Assembly: GCA_021413675.1 (NCBI GenBank)
Contig: JAIOQA010000113.1
Coordinates: 1 to 38,863 of the forward strand
DNA length: 38,863 bases
Source: Deltaproteobacteria bacterium
Lineage (GTDB): Bacteria > Myxococcota_A > Polyangia > Haliangiales > Haliangiaceae
Direction: 5' to 3'
Part shown: positions 7,464 through 19,287 of the stretch, in pieces
Layout: every line of letters starts with the position of its first letter
How positions within the stretch are numbered: the first letter of the stretch is position 1
Translations under genes and position numbers: made by a program
The notes under the pieces: generated by a model
Databases searched by the model: none
Seen by the model: only the letters and a program-made list of their open reading frames with translations
What the model was told of the DNA's origin: nothing

Positions 7464-9746
7464 GTGGAGGCCCTGGGACGGCAGATCGAGGGAGCGGACA
7501 TCGACCGTCTGCAGGTCGGGGTCGTGGTCCATGGCGCGGACGACGAGATCGTCTACGTCAACGCCTGCGCCGCGCGCCTGCTCGGGCGCGCCGACGTCGT
7601 CGGGCGGCGCAACGACGATCCCGCGTGGGACGTCATCTTCGCCGACGGGACGCCGTGCCTGCCCGATCAGCGGCCGGTCGAGGTCGCGCGGCGCACGCGG
7701 GCCGACGTCGCCGACGTCATCCTCGGCGTACGGAACGAGCACGGCCGCACCTGGCTCATGGTCAGCGCCGCGCCGGTCATCGATGCCGCGGACCGGATCG
7801 CGCGCGTCGTCGTCACGCTGATCGACATCTCCACCGAGCACGAGCGCCTGCGCGCCAGCGAGCAGCTCCAGGCCTCGATGGTCCGCGCGATGGCCGAGGG
7901 CGTCGCGCTGCACCGGCCGAGCGGTGAGATCGAGTACGTCAACCCGGCGGCCGAGCGGATCCTCGGGCTGACCCTCGCGCAGCTGCAGGGCCGCGAGGCG
8001 ATCGATCCGCGCTGGCGCCTGACCCACCTCGACGGCACCGCCCTGCCCGGCGAGGACATCCCGTCGGAGATCACGTCGCGCACCGGCCAGCCGTGCATGC
8101 GACGCCTCGGGGTGCAGCGCGCCAACGGCGAGCAGGCCTGGCTGCAGGTCTCGACCGATCCGGTCGGCGCGCCGGTCGACGGGCGCCACGCGGTGGTCGC
8201 GACGTTCACCGATGTCACCGTCGAGCGCGACACGATGGTCGCGCTGCAGGAGAGCCGCGCGCTATTGCAGCAGGTGACCGAGGCGGTGCCGGGCGTGCTG
8301 ATCCAGGGCGAGCTGCGCGCCGATGGCCACCTCGTGATCGGCTACGTGAGCTCGGGTGCGCGCGACCACCTCGGCCGCCGCCCGGAGGATCTGATCGGCG
8401 ACCTCGGGCAGCTGCTGTCGGGGATCCATCCCGACGACGCCGCGCGGGTGCGCGCCGAGCTCGCGCTCCAGGCGGCGCGCGGCGCGAGCGCGTTCGATCA
8501 GATCGTGCGCATGACCGAGACCGCGCGCTCGCTCCGCATCCGCGCGCTCGCGCGCCCGGCCGGCGGTCGCACGATCTGGACCGGCGTGGTGCTCGACGTC
8601 ACCGAGGAGCGCCGCCTCGAGCAGCAGGTCCAGATCGCGCAGCGCCGCGAGGCGATCGGCGCGGTGACAGCCGGCATCGCGCACAACTTCAACAACGCGC
8701 TCGCGGTGATCCTGCCGGCGCTGAGCGAGCTGCGCGACGTCGTCGCGGACGAGCACCGCGCGCTGGTCGACGATGGCGTCGGGGCGGCGCGGAGCGCGAT
8801 GGAGCTGGTCAAGCGCCTGATGACCGTGGTCCGCGGCGCGACCGCAGAACCGCCCGAGAGCTTCGACGTGGTCGAGCTGGTGCGCGAGGCGGTCGCGATG
8901 GCGCAGCAGCTGTTCCGCGGCGCGGTCGAGCTCGCGCCCGAGATCCGCGTGCGCAGCGCGCCGGTCCGGGGCAACCGCGCCGGCCTGCAGCAGGTGCTGC
9001 TCAACCTGTTCATCAACGCGCGCGACGCGCTCGCGGGCCGGGCCCACGCGCGCATCGGGATCGAGGTCATCGCCGCCGAGACCATCGGCCTGCCGCAGAT
9101 CGAGGTCCGGGTCCGGGACAACGGCTGCGGCATCAGCGAGGAGAACCTGCGCCACCTCGGCGAGCCGTTCTTCACGACCAAGGCGCCGAACGCCGGCACC
9201 GGGCTCGGGCTCGCCACCGCCTTCGCCACGGTCCGCGGCTTCGGCGGCCAGCTCACGTGCGCGTCCACGCTCGGCGTGGGCACCGAGTTCACGCTGCGGC
9301 TGCCGCTGCGCCCCGCCGACGCGACCGCGGCGCCGGCGCCGGCCCCGGCCCGCACCGCGCGCGGCCGGATCCTCGTGATCGACGACGACGCCGCGGTCCG
9401 CCGGGTCGTCCGGGTCATCCTCGAGCGCCGCGGCTTCACCGCGGTCGAGGCCGCCTCCGGCGACGCCGCGATCGCCGTGGTCGCCGCCTCCGAGACGCCG
9501 TTCGACGTCGCCGTGCTCGACCTGTCGCTCGGCGGTGGGGTCTCCGGCGAGCGGGTCCTCGACGAGCTCCGCCGCGATCGCCCGGCGCTGCCGGTCGTGA
9601 TCATGTCGGGCTTCGTCGACGCCCCCGAGCGGCTGACCGCGGCGGCCGCGATCGTCGAGAAGCCGGTCGCCCCGGACGCGCTGATCTCGCTGCTCACCGA
9701 CATCATCGAGCGCAGCCGGCGCCTGGCCAGCGACCAGGCCGGCTGA
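7464..9746 (+). CDS. Cytoplasmic PAS hybrid histidine kinase with C-terminal receiver
   Basis: The 760-residue signalling protein has three PAS-like segments (about 12-125, 135-255, 265-383), a HisKA-type dimerisation helix with the phospho-acceptor H407 in GIAHNFNNALAVI, and an HATPase domain with N-box N518 (NLFINARDA), DNGCG (D552) and GTGLGLA. It ends with a receiver domain whose acidic pocket is DDD at 640-642, phospho-Asp D686 (VLDLS) and K733 (VEKPV). No membrane helix is seen, so it senses an internal signal. An Ala/Pro linker joins the kinase to the receiver. The start is GTG; no response regulator gene is adjacent, so output may be through phosphotransfer elsewhere. Confidence 0.9.
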   Translation: MEALGRQIEGADIDRLQVGVVVHGADDEIVYVNACAARLLGRADVVGRRNDDPAWDVIFADGTPCLPDQRPVEVARRTRADVADVILGVRNEHGRTWLMVSAAPVIDAADRIARVVVTLIDISTEHERLRASEQLQASMVRAMAEGVALHRPSGEIEYVNPAAERILGLTLAQLQGREAIDPRWRLTHLDGTALPGEDIPSEITSRTGQPCMRRLGVQRANGEQAWLQVSTDPVGAPVDGRHAVVATFTDVTVERDTMVALQESRALLQQVTEAVPGVLIQGELRADGHLVIGYVSSGARDHLGRRPEDLIGDLGQLLSGIHPDDAARVRAELALQAARGASAFDQIVRMTETARSLRIRALARPAGGRTIWTGVVLDVTEERRLEQQVQIAQRREAIGAVTAGIAHNFNNALAVILPALSELRDVVADEHRALVDDGVGAARSAMELVKRLMTVVRGATAEPPESFDVVELVREAVAMAQQLFRGAVELAPEIRVRSAPVRGNRAGLQQVLLNLFINARDALAGRAHARIGIEVIAAETIGLPQIEVRVRDNGCGISEENLRHLGEPFFTTKAPNAGTGLGLATAFATVRGFGGQLTCASTLGVGTEFTLRLPLRPADATAAPAPAPARTARGRILVIDDDAAVRRVVRVILERRGFTAVEAASGDAAIAVVAASETPFDVAVLDLSLGGGVSGERVLDELRRDRPALPVVIMSGFVDAPERLTAAAAIVEKPVAPDALISLLTDIIERSRRLASDQAG

Positions 9747-9821
9747 TCCACCGCGTCTGACGCGGCCCGTCGACGCCTCAGGTTCCCCACCCTGGCCCTG
9801 TGCGGGCCCCCGGCCCACGCA

Positions 9822-9827
9822 TATAGT
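9822..9827 (+). promoter_or_regulatory. -10-like hexamer TATAGT before deoC
   Basis: TATAGT matches TATAAT in five of six positions and ends 12 bases before ATG 9840. It is the best -10 candidate for the nucleoside operon. No clear -35 is seen. Confidence 0.5.
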
Positions 9828-9839
9828 CGCCGTCCCGCC

Positions 9840-12956
<3,117 letters not shown>

Positions 12957-12960
<4 letters not shown>

Positions 12961-13388
12961 GCGCCGCCGACGCAGCCGACGCCGCCCTCGACGCGGAGCT
13001 GATCGCCAAGGCGATCGCCGCGCGCGGCGTGGCCTACGCACCCTACTCGCGCTTCACCGTCGGCGCCGCGATCCGCGCCAGCGGCGCGACCTTCATCGGC
13101 GCCAACGTCGAGAACGCCAGCTACGGCCTGTGCATCTGCGCCGAGCGCACCGCGATCTCGGCCGCGGTGGTCGCCGGCCACCGCACGCTCGAGCGGGTCG
13201 CGGTCTCGACCGGCGCGTCGCCGCCGTCGTCGCCGTGCGGCGCGTGCCGCCAGGTGCTGCTCGAGTTCGCGCCCGATCCGGCCGCGGTCCGCGTGATCGC
13301 CGTCAACGACGCCGGCGAGCGCCGCGAGTGGACGCTGGCGGAGCTGATCCCCGCGGGCTTCACCGGCCGCGAGCTGCCGACGATCTGA
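12957..13388 (+). CDS. cdd: Cytidine deaminase
   Basis: Cdd hydrolyses cytidine/deoxycytidine to uridine/deoxyuridine, supplying substrate for the phosphorylase encoded upstream. The 143-residue length is that of the tetrameric form. The zinc site is C61-A-E63 and P-C94-x2-C97 (SPCGACRQ), with E63 as the catalytic acid/base. YAPYSRFTVGAAI and GANVENASYG bind the nucleoside. The GTG start overlaps the punA stop as GTGA. It is the last gene of the operon; a 78-base gap with no clear terminator follows. Confidence 0.95.
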
Positions 13389-13466
13389 TCACACCCGGCG
13401 CGGTGTTGCCGCGGGTTGGCACAGGCTGCCAGCGCATGCGCCTCGCGGAGGGCGAACACTCACGGC

Positions 13467-13946
13467 ATGCGCCGCATCGTCATCATCGCACTGGCGGTCC
13501 ACGCCGCCGGTTGCGCCGTCGCCGTCCGGGGTCATATCGGGGTCGCCCGCGTCGCTGGCGAGACCACCGTCACGGGCGGGATCAGCCTCGGTGGCGGCGT
13601 CGCGCTCCCCAGCGGCGGCGCGGTGATCGCGAGCGGAGGGCTGTCCCACGGCGTCGAGGCTGCCGCCGATGTCGTCTACCTGGCCCCGACGGCGCGCATC
13701 GGCGTGCGCGGCGGCGCCGCGGTCGGCCTCGACTTCCTGACCGAGGATTCCACGCGATCCGTGCGCGTCGCGCCCCTGCTCCGCGTCAGCCGCCCGGGCC
13801 ATCCCGAGCGGACCGCGGCGATCGGCATCGAGGCCGCGCTCCTGCAACGGCGCCACGACCACAGCGATGGCCCGCCGCCATCGCTGGGCGGGAGCGTCGA
13901 GCTGTCGGTCGAGCTGTACCGCTTCCCGTCGTCGCTGCCGCGCTGA
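13467..13946 (+). CDS. Small lipoprotein, unknown function
   Basis: The 159-residue product has a short signal peptide with lipobox (MRRIVIIALAVHAAGC, C16). The mature part is rich in Gly and Val with alternating beta-type residues and could be a small beta-barrel or beta-sandwich. No family is recognised. I chose ATG 13467 over the in-frame ATG at 13416 because only the later start gives a proper signal peptide. GGAGG at 13447-13451 is somewhat far for a ribosome binding site. Confidence 0.65.
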   Translation: MRRIVIIALAVHAAGCAVAVRGHIGVARVAGETTVTGGISLGGGVALPSGGAVIASGGLSHGVEAAADVVYLAPTARIGVRGGAAVGLDFLTEDSTRSVRVAPLLRVSRPGHPERTAAIGIEAALLQRRHDHSDGPPPSLGGSVELSVELYRFPSSLPR

Positions 13947-13979
13947 CTCGGGTTTCGCCCTTTTTCGGGCGGACCCGAG
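13947..13979 (+). terminator. Hairpin with T-rich loop after the small lipoprotein gene
   Basis: CTCGGGT and CGCCC in the left arm pair with GGGCG and ACCCGAG in the right arm around a TTTTT-containing loop, beginning at the stop codon. No T-run follows, so termination is likely but unproven. It is the first of a series of hairpins. Confidence 0.5.
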
Positions 13980-13993
13980 CCAGCACGATCCCC

Positions 13994-14140
13994 GGGAACG
14001 TGCCGTTCCCCTCGTCGGGGGCAAGCCCCGACGAGCCTCCCCTTCGCTTGCGGCCGGACTCCCGGCCGGCGCGACCGTGTCGCGCTCGCGAACACCCACT
14101 TCGTTCAGAACTCGGACCGTCTCGTTCCAGAGCGCGCGAC
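13994..14140. other. Multi-hairpin intergenic element
   Basis: Four further perfect stems follow one another: 13994-13999/14005-14010 (GGGAAC/GTTCCC), 14011-14020/14026-14035 (CTCGTCGGGG/CCCCGACGAG), 14052-14057/14062-14067 (GGCCGG/CCGGCC) and 14069-14075/14079-14085 (GCGCGAC/GTCGCGC). Bases 14081-14087 could alternatively pair with 14130-14136. No open frame with convincing content covers it. It may be a structured RNA, a dispersed intergenic repeat or a compound terminator. Confidence 0.5.
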
Positions 14141-14187
14141 GACCTGAGCGTCGGCGCTATCCGCGCGCCAGCCGGCGCGCCCGGGGG

Positions 14188-14193
14188 TACGGT
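14188..14193 (+). promoter_or_regulatory. -10-like hexamer TACGGT before the GreB-like gene
   Basis: TACGGT ends 6 bases before GTG 14200, with no ribosome binding site between. It would start transcription essentially at the start codon. Confidence 0.3.
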
Positions 14194-14199
14194 GGGCGC

Positions 14200-14634
14200 G
14201 TGAGCAAGGCGTTCACCAAGGAGAACGACGATCTCCCGGCGCCGCCGATGCGCCTGCGGGGACTGCCCGTGCCGACGCCGAACCTGGTCACATCCGCCGG
14301 GCTCGCGGCGGCGCAGGCCGAGCACGCAAGGCTCACGCAAGCGGGTGGCGATGCCGATCGCGTACGCGAGCTCGCGGCGCACCTCGCGACCGCGCAGGTC
14401 GCGGATCCACCCGCCGACCCGCGCGAGGTCGCGTTCGGGGCGCGGGTCACGATCGAGGACGACGCGGGCGAGCGCCACGTCTACGCGATCGTCGGCGCGA
14501 TCGAGGCCGATCCGAAACGCGGCGCGCTGAGCTGGCGGTCGCCGCTCGCGCAGGCGCTGTGGGGCCTGCGCGTCGGTGATGGCGTCGCGCTGCCGCGCGG
14601 CGACGGCGCGATCGTCGCTATCGACTATCCCTGA
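14200..14634 (+). CDS. GreA/GreB-family protein with shortened coiled coil
   Basis: GreA/B factors enter the secondary channel of RNA polymerase and stimulate cleavage of backtracked RNA. The C-terminal domain is clear (VAFGARVTIEDDAGERHVY, IVGAIEADPKRGALSWRSPLAQALWG, VGDGVALPRGDG). The N-terminus begins VSKAFTKENDD and has NLVTSAGLAAAQAEHARL as in GreB relatives, but the coiled coil is much shorter than in GreB and I see no acidic pair equivalent to the catalytic tip. At 144 residues it may bind polymerase without normal cleavage activity, or act as a regulator. The GTG start is chosen because the family begins with SKAFTKE. It is monocistronic. Confidence 0.8.
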   Translation: MSKAFTKENDDLPAPPMRLRGLPVPTPNLVTSAGLAAAQAEHARLTQAGGDADRVRELAAHLATAQVADPPADPREVAFGARVTIEDDAGERHVYAIVGAIEADPKRGALSWRSPLAQALWGLRVGDGVALPRGDGAIVAIDYP

Positions 14635-14683
14635 CGCGCGTGACTGCGGCCGTCGACACGATGCCGGCCTGATGCGCGCGGTG

Positions 14684-14689
14684 TAGGAT
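14684..14689 (+). promoter_or_regulatory. -10-like hexamer TAGGAT before the amidohydrolase gene
   Basis: TAGGAT, identical to the box before dnaB, ends 9 bases before ATG 14699. No Shine-Dalgarno sequence lies between. Confidence 0.4.
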
Positions 14690-14698
14690 GCCCGCCGC

Positions 14699-16024
14699 AT
14701 GTCCGAAGTCATCTTCCGGGGCGGGACGATCCTCACCGTCGACGCCAAGCACCACGTCACCAACGGCGACGTCGCGATCATCGATGGCGTGATCGCGCAG
14801 GTCGGCGGCGCGTACCACCCGAAGACCCGCGAATACCAGATCGTCGACGCGTCGGGCTGCGTCGTGATGCCCGGCCTTGTCCAGGGCCACGTTCACATGT
14901 GCCAGACCCTGGCCCGCGGTCGCGCCGATGACCTCGAGCTGCTCGACTGGCTGCGCACGATCGTGTGGCCGTACGAGGGCGCGCTCGACGAGGCCGCGAT
15001 GGCGGCCGCGGCGCGGCTGGCGTGCGTCGAGCTGTTGCTCGGCGGCACCACCGCGATCCTCGACATGGGCTCGGTCCACCACGCCGAGCAGCTGTTCGCG
15101 GTCGCCGAGACCGCGGGCCTGCGCGCGACCATCGGCAAGGCGATGATGGACGCGCCCGATCCGCAGATCCCGGTCGGGCTGCGCGAGACCACGCGGGCCT
15201 CGCTCGACGAGAGCGCCGCGCTGGCCGGCCGCTGGCACGGCGCGGCCAACGATCGCCTGCGCTACGCCTACGCGCCCCGCTTCATCCTGTCGTGCACCGA
15301 CGAGCTCTTGACCGAGGTCGGCGTGCAGGCCCGGGCCCGCGGCCTGCGGGTCCACACCCACGCCAGCGAGAACAAGGGCGAGATCGATCTGGTCCGCGCG
15401 CGCACCGGTCGCTCGAACATCGCGGCGCTCGACGGCCTCGGGCTCACCGGCGATCACGTCGGCATCGCGCACTGCATCCACCTCGACGACCACGAGCGGC
15501 AGCTCCTGGTCCGCACCGGGACGCACCTGCTGCACTGCCCGAGCTCGAACCTCAAGCTCGCGTCGGGCATCGCCGCGATCCCGGAGCTGATCGCCGCCGG
15601 TGTGAAGGTCGCGATCGGCGCCGACGGCGCGCCGTGCAACAACAACCTCGACGGCTTCCTCGAGCTGCGCCTCGCCGCGCTCCTGCACAAGCCGCGGGTC
15701 GGGCCGCGCGCCCTGCCCGCGCCCGAGGCGCTGCGCCTGGCGACGATGGGCGGCGCCGCCGCGCTCGGCCTGGCCGATCGCATCGGCTCGCTCGAGGTCG
15801 GCAAGCGCGGCGACGTGATCGCGATCGACGTCTCGGGCCCGCACGTCGCGCCGACCGAGAACCCGTTCTCGGCGGTGGTCTACGCCGCGCGCGCGAGCGA
15901 CGTCCGCCACGTCGCGGTCGACGGCGCGCTGGTCGTGCGCGACCGCGAGCTGCTCACGCTCGACGTCGGCGCGGCGGTCGCCGACGCCAGGACCCAGGCC
16001 CGGCGGGTGTTCGCGCGCCTCTGA
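14699..16024 (+). CDS. Amidohydrolase, probable 5'-deoxyadenosine/SAH/MTA-type deaminase
   Basis: The 441-residue protein belongs to the metal-dependent amidohydrolases that deaminate adenosine-like compounds or chlorinated triazines. Metal ligands are H64-x-H66 (GHVHMCQTL), H219/H221 (VHTHASE), H258 (IAHCIHL) and D309 (IGADGAPCNNN); E224 is the likely proton donor. GRADDLELLDWLRTIVWPYE is typical of the MtaD/TrzA branch. Substrate (methylthioadenosine, S-adenosylhomocysteine, 5'-deoxyadenosine or another aminated ring) cannot be fixed from sequence. The product would be an inosine-type nucleoside, which fits the nearby phosphorylase operon. Confidence 0.85.
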   Translation: MSEVIFRGGTILTVDAKHHVTNGDVAIIDGVIAQVGGAYHPKTREYQIVDASGCVVMPGLVQGHVHMCQTLARGRADDLELLDWLRTIVWPYEGALDEAAMAAAARLACVELLLGGTTAILDMGSVHHAEQLFAVAETAGLRATIGKAMMDAPDPQIPVGLRETTRASLDESAALAGRWHGAANDRLRYAYAPRFILSCTDELLTEVGVQARARGLRVHTHASENKGEIDLVRARTGRSNIAALDGLGLTGDHVGIAHCIHLDDHERQLLVRTGTHLLHCPSSNLKLASGIAAIPELIAAGVKVAIGADGAPCNNNLDGFLELRLAALLHKPRVGPRALPAPEALRLATMGGAAALGLADRIGSLEVGKRGDVIAIDVSGPHVAPTENPFSAVVYAARASDVRHVAVDGALVVRDRELLTLDVGAAVADARTQARRVFARL

Positions 16025-16073
16025 CCGCGGATCTCGGCGCGCACTTTCCCGCGCCGCCCGCGCCGGCCTGCGG

Positions 16074-16079
16074 TATGGT
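16074..16079 (+). promoter_or_regulatory. -10-like hexamer TATGGT before the ferritin-like gene
   Basis: TATGGT ends 12 bases before ATG 16092 and no ribosome binding site is seen. Confidence 0.35.
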
Positions 16080-16091
16080 CCGACCAACGCC

Positions 16092-16988
16092 ATGCTGCTG
16101 ACCCGCGAGGAGATGACCTTCGACTTCCAGGGCGGCACGCTCGATCCCGCGCGCGATCGCGAGCTGCTCGAGTGGATGCTCAACCAGTTCCTCTACGGCG
16201 AGATGACCGGCATCCAGGTCGGGCACTGGCTGTACGAGGCGCCCGACTTCGACGCGGCCAAGTTCCTCGCGCGGCAGTCGCTCGAGGAGCTGCAGCACGT
16301 CGACAACTTCCTGCGCATCATGACCATGCTCGGCTGCAAGCCGAAGCCCGCGCACCCCGCGGTCCGGTTCCTGTCGACCGGCATGATGGGCGGCTCGTGG
16401 GCCGAGCACGTCATGCTCGAGATGGCGCAGGGCGAGGGCTTCGTGCTGCTCGCGTTCTACGCGATGATCGACACGCTCGATCACAAGCCGTCGGTCGACA
16501 TCCTCAAGCGCGCGGTCAAGCAGGAGGAGCGGCACGTCGAGTTCGGCGAGCAGCAGACGATGAAGGCGATCCGCGACAAGGCGTGGCTGCGCCGCCGCCT
16601 GCTCGGGTTGTCGCTGGTGTCGATGTGGGGCGTGCGCCGGCTCGCCGGGTTCATGCGCAAGCGGCTGCCCGCCGATCACCCGACGCTCAAGTTCCTGCCC
16701 GAGTTCCTGGCGATGTCGAACCGCTGCAACGAGACCCGCCTGCGGCGCATGGGCCTCCTCGACCGGCCGCTCGCCGAGCTCGGCGGCTTCCGGCGCGCGC
16801 TCCTGGTCAGCGAGGCCTACGTTGGCAAGTTCCTCGGCGGCCTGGGCAGCCTGGTCACCGCGCCGCTGCGGCTCCTGCCCGGCTTTCCCAAGAAGAAGCG
16901 GCTCACCGATCTGTACCTCGCGGATCCGCACGTCACCGGCTACGCGCTGCCGTCGGGCGACGCCGATGCGGCCGAAGCGGCGCCCTGA
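16092..16988 (+). CDS. Ferritin-like di-iron protein, function unknown
   Basis: The 298-residue protein has the four-helix di-iron pattern: E37 (FLYGEMTG), E66-x2-H69 (LEELQHVDNF), E115 (QGEGFVLL) and E145-x2-H148 (KQEERHVEFGE). That is the carboxylate/His set of ferritin-like oxygenases and rubrerythrin relatives. The C-terminal third is basic (RRRLLG, FMRKRLP, PKKKRLTDLYL) and partly hydrophobic and may touch membrane or partner. It could be an oxygenase, an N-oxygenase or an oxygen/peroxide-handling protein; no redox partner is adjacent. One base separates it from the Sel1-like lipoprotein gene, so the two are probably cotranscribed. Confidence 0.75.
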   Translation: MLLTREEMTFDFQGGTLDPARDRELLEWMLNQFLYGEMTGIQVGHWLYEAPDFDAAKFLARQSLEELQHVDNFLRIMTMLGCKPKPAHPAVRFLSTGMMGGSWAEHVMLEMAQGEGFVLLAFYAMIDTLDHKPSVDILKRAVKQEERHVEFGEQQTMKAIRDKAWLRRRLLGLSLVSMWGVRRLAGFMRKRLPADHPTLKFLPEFLAMSNRCNETRLRRMGLLDRPLAELGGFRRALLVSEAYVGKFLGGLGSLVTAPLRLLPGFPKKKRLTDLYLADPHVTGYALPSGDADAAEAAP

Positions 16989-16989
16989 C

Positions 16990-18225
16990 GTGCGCGCGCT
17001 CGTCGCCGCGATGCTGCTCGCCGCGTGTGGCTCGAGCGGCGGCGGGACCGCGGCGGCGGTGACGACCGCGTGCGACGGCGCCGCCTGCGATGCGCGCTGT
17101 GAAGGCGGCGACCTCGCGGCGTGCGCGCGCGCGGCCGAGCTGTACTACGACGGCAAGAACGGCCACGCCCTCGACATGGCGCGCTCGTTCCAGTACGCGA
17201 CCCGCGCCTGCGACGGCGGCAACCCGCACGGCTGCACGTTCGTCGGGCTCAACCATCAAGATGGTCTCAGCGCCGGCTGGGATCCGGCCAAGGCGATCGC
17301 CGCCTACGAGAAGGCCTGTCGCGGCGGCGCCGGCACCGGCTGCTTCAACCTCGCGACGATGTACTCCGGTGGCCAGGGCGTGACCGTCGACCTCGCGAAG
17401 GCCGATCGCTACAAGCGCGACGCGGCCGCGGCCTGGACCGCCGCCTGCCACGGCAGCGAGCCGCGCTGGTGCACCAACGCGGCGTTCCTGATGGCCGACG
17501 CCGACGGCAAGGGCGGCCCGTCGCCCGCGACGATGGCGACGATGCGCGCGCTCGAGCAGCGCGCGTGCGACGCCAAGGTCCTGGTCGGCTGCACCGAGCT
17601 CGCGCGCCTGACGATGCAGCAGGGCGAGCTCGCGCCGGCGGCGTACGTCGATCGCCAGGATCAGCTGTGCGGCCAGGGCGAGGTGACCGCGTGCGTCGCC
17701 GGTGGCGCGCTCTTGCTCGACGGCCAGCGTGTGCCCCGCGACGCGGCCCGCGGCATCGCGCTGTACCGCCGCGGCTGCGACGCCGGCGACCGGAACGCGT
17801 GCGAGGCGCTCGGCGTCGAGGAGGGCCTCGGCGAGTTCGTCGCGAAGGACGAGGCCGCCGCGGAGCGCCACCTGACGATGGCGTGCGATCGCGCGAGCCC
17901 CCGCGCCTGCCAGGCGATCGCGAAGGTCCGCGCGCGCGCCGGCGACGCCGTGGCCGCCCGCGCGCTGCTCGAGCGCGGCTGTCACATGGGCGATGGCGAG
18001 GCCTGCGGCGTGCTGGGCGCGATGATCGCCGCCGGCACCGGCGGCCCCGCCGATCCCGCGGCGGCGCTGCCGTGGACCCGGCTCGGCTGCCAGCAGGGCT
18101 ACGGCCCGGCGTGCGATTCGCTCATCGAGCGCGGCCTCGACCTGCCGATCCCGCCGGAGTTCACGGGCCAGTTCTATCGCGAGGCGTGCGGCCGCGGCGT
18201 CGCGCGCGCGTGCACCCCGCCCTGA
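16990..18225 (+). CDS. Cys-rich Sel1-like repeat lipoprotein
   Basis: The 411-residue product starts at GTG with a lipoprotein signal (MRALVAAMLLAAC, C13/14 region). The mature part repeats units of about 35-40 residues such as SFQYATRACDGGNPHGCTFVGL, AAYEKACRGGAGTGCFNLA and ALYRRGCDAGDRNACEALG, which are Sel1/TPR-like helical pairs with paired cysteines, so disulfide or metal cross-links are likely. Such proteins scaffold protein contacts in the envelope. The gene starts one base after the ferritin-like gene. Its TGA (18223-18225) is directly followed by the stop codon of the convergent minus-strand gene. Confidence 0.8.
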   Translation: MRALVAAMLLAACGSSGGGTAAAVTTACDGAACDARCEGGDLAACARAAELYYDGKNGHALDMARSFQYATRACDGGNPHGCTFVGLNHQDGLSAGWDPAKAIAAYEKACRGGAGTGCFNLATMYSGGQGVTVDLAKADRYKRDAAAAWTAACHGSEPRWCTNAAFLMADADGKGGPSPATMATMRALEQRACDAKVLVGCTELARLTMQQGELAPAAYVDRQDQLCGQGEVTACVAGGALLLDGQRVPRDAARGIALYRRGCDAGDRNACEALGVEEGLGEFVAKDEAAAERHLTMACDRASPRACQAIAKVRARAGDAVAARALLERGCHMGDGEACGVLGAMIAAGTGGPADPAAALPWTRLGCQQGYGPACDSLIERGLDLPIPPEFTGQFYREACGRGVARACTPP

Positions 18226-19287
18226 CTACTTCGGGCAATCGACGACCAGCCCGTGATCGACGCGCGCGCCGTCGCCGCCGATCTCGTGCGCGAGCGCGGC
18301 GTCGTCGATCGGCGCCGACACGTGGGCGTGCACGACCTGCCAGCGATCCGCGCGGCGCTCGAACACCAGCGTCGCGCGCAGGCGGATCGGCACCGCGCCC
18401 GCCGTGCCGCGCGCGGTGATCGCGATCGTGCCGGCCCACCACGCGATCGTCCCCGGCGCGCCGGAGAGCGACGGGCCCAGGCCGATGCGCGCGCGCTCGA
18501 CGACGACCTTCTCGGCGTCGAACGCGTCGGTGAGGCTCGGGCCGCTGGCGACCGCGGCGCCGCGCAGCTCGTGGGCCGGATCGGGCCACCACACCAGCGC
18601 GTCGGGCGTGGTCGCGAACACCTTGGCGCGGACCTCCGGCGCCGACGCCTCGATCGCGGTCGCCGCGAGCGCGGTCAACGCCGGGCCCCACGAGCGCGCC
18701 GCGGTGACCGCGTCGAGCGGCGTCGCGCGCTGTTCGCCGCGCGCGATCAGCGCCGCGGCCGGCTGCGCGTACGACAGGTGCTCGACCGCGACCACCCAGC
18801 GATCGGCGCCGCGCACGTAGACCGCCGACAGCCGCAGCGGCACCAGCGCGATCTTGCCGCACACCACCGCGCACGCCGCGACCTCGTCGGAGACCCAGGC
18901 GGTCCCGCCGTCCTCGGCCATGTGCAGCTCGAGCTTCTTCGATCGCAGCACGCGATCGCACGGCGCGACCCCGGCCGAGACCGCGAGGCCCAGCGGCAGG
19001 CGCCGCGGCGGCGGCGCGCCGCGCGTCGTGACCTGCTCGTCGTCGGGGCCGACCCCGAAGCGCACGATCCCGAGGTCCGACGACAGCACGCCGACCCAGT
19101 CGGTCTCGGCGACCCGGTCGTCGCGCTGGTAGCTGTCGAGGATCTCGGACTCGAGCTCGCGCCGCAGGATCGGGGTCTCGTCGCCATTCTCGCCGGCGAA
19201 CGGATCGCCGACGACGGTGCTCTTGGCGATCGGCGCGCGCTGGGTGCACGCGGCGAGGATCAGCGCGAGCGCGAGCGCGCGCCTCAT
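18226..19287 (-). CDS. Lipoprotein with SnoaL/NTF2-like C-terminal domain
   Basis: The 353-residue protein has a lipoprotein signal (MRRALALALILAACT, C14). Two parts look alike in style, each ending in a segment where a strand is followed by a 'RADRWVVA' or 'RADRWQVVHAHVSAP' motif, the hallmark of SnoaL/NTF2-like folds. No catalytic residues are identified. Its ATG overlaps the stop of the upstream mocA-like gene (ATGA, 19284-19287), so it is the third gene of the xdhC-mocA operon; why a lipoprotein is coupled to cofactor genes is unclear. Confidence 0.7.
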   Translation of the reverse strand: MRRALALALILAACTQRAPIAKSTVVGDPFAGENGDETPILRRELESEILDSYQRDDRVAETDWVGVLSSDLGIVRFGVGPDDEQVTTRGAPPPRRLPLGLAVSAGVAPCDRVLRSKKLELHMAEDGGTAWVSDEVAACAVVCGKIALVPLRLSAVYVRGADRWVVAVEHLSYAQPAAALIARGEQRATPLDAVTAARSWGPALTALAATAIEASAPEVRAKVFATTPDALVWWPDPAHELRGAAVASGPSLTDAFDAEKVVVERARIGLGPSLSGAPGTIAWWAGTIAITARGTAGAVPIRLRATLVFERRADRWQVVHAHVSAPIDDAALAHEIGGDGARVDHGLVVDCPK

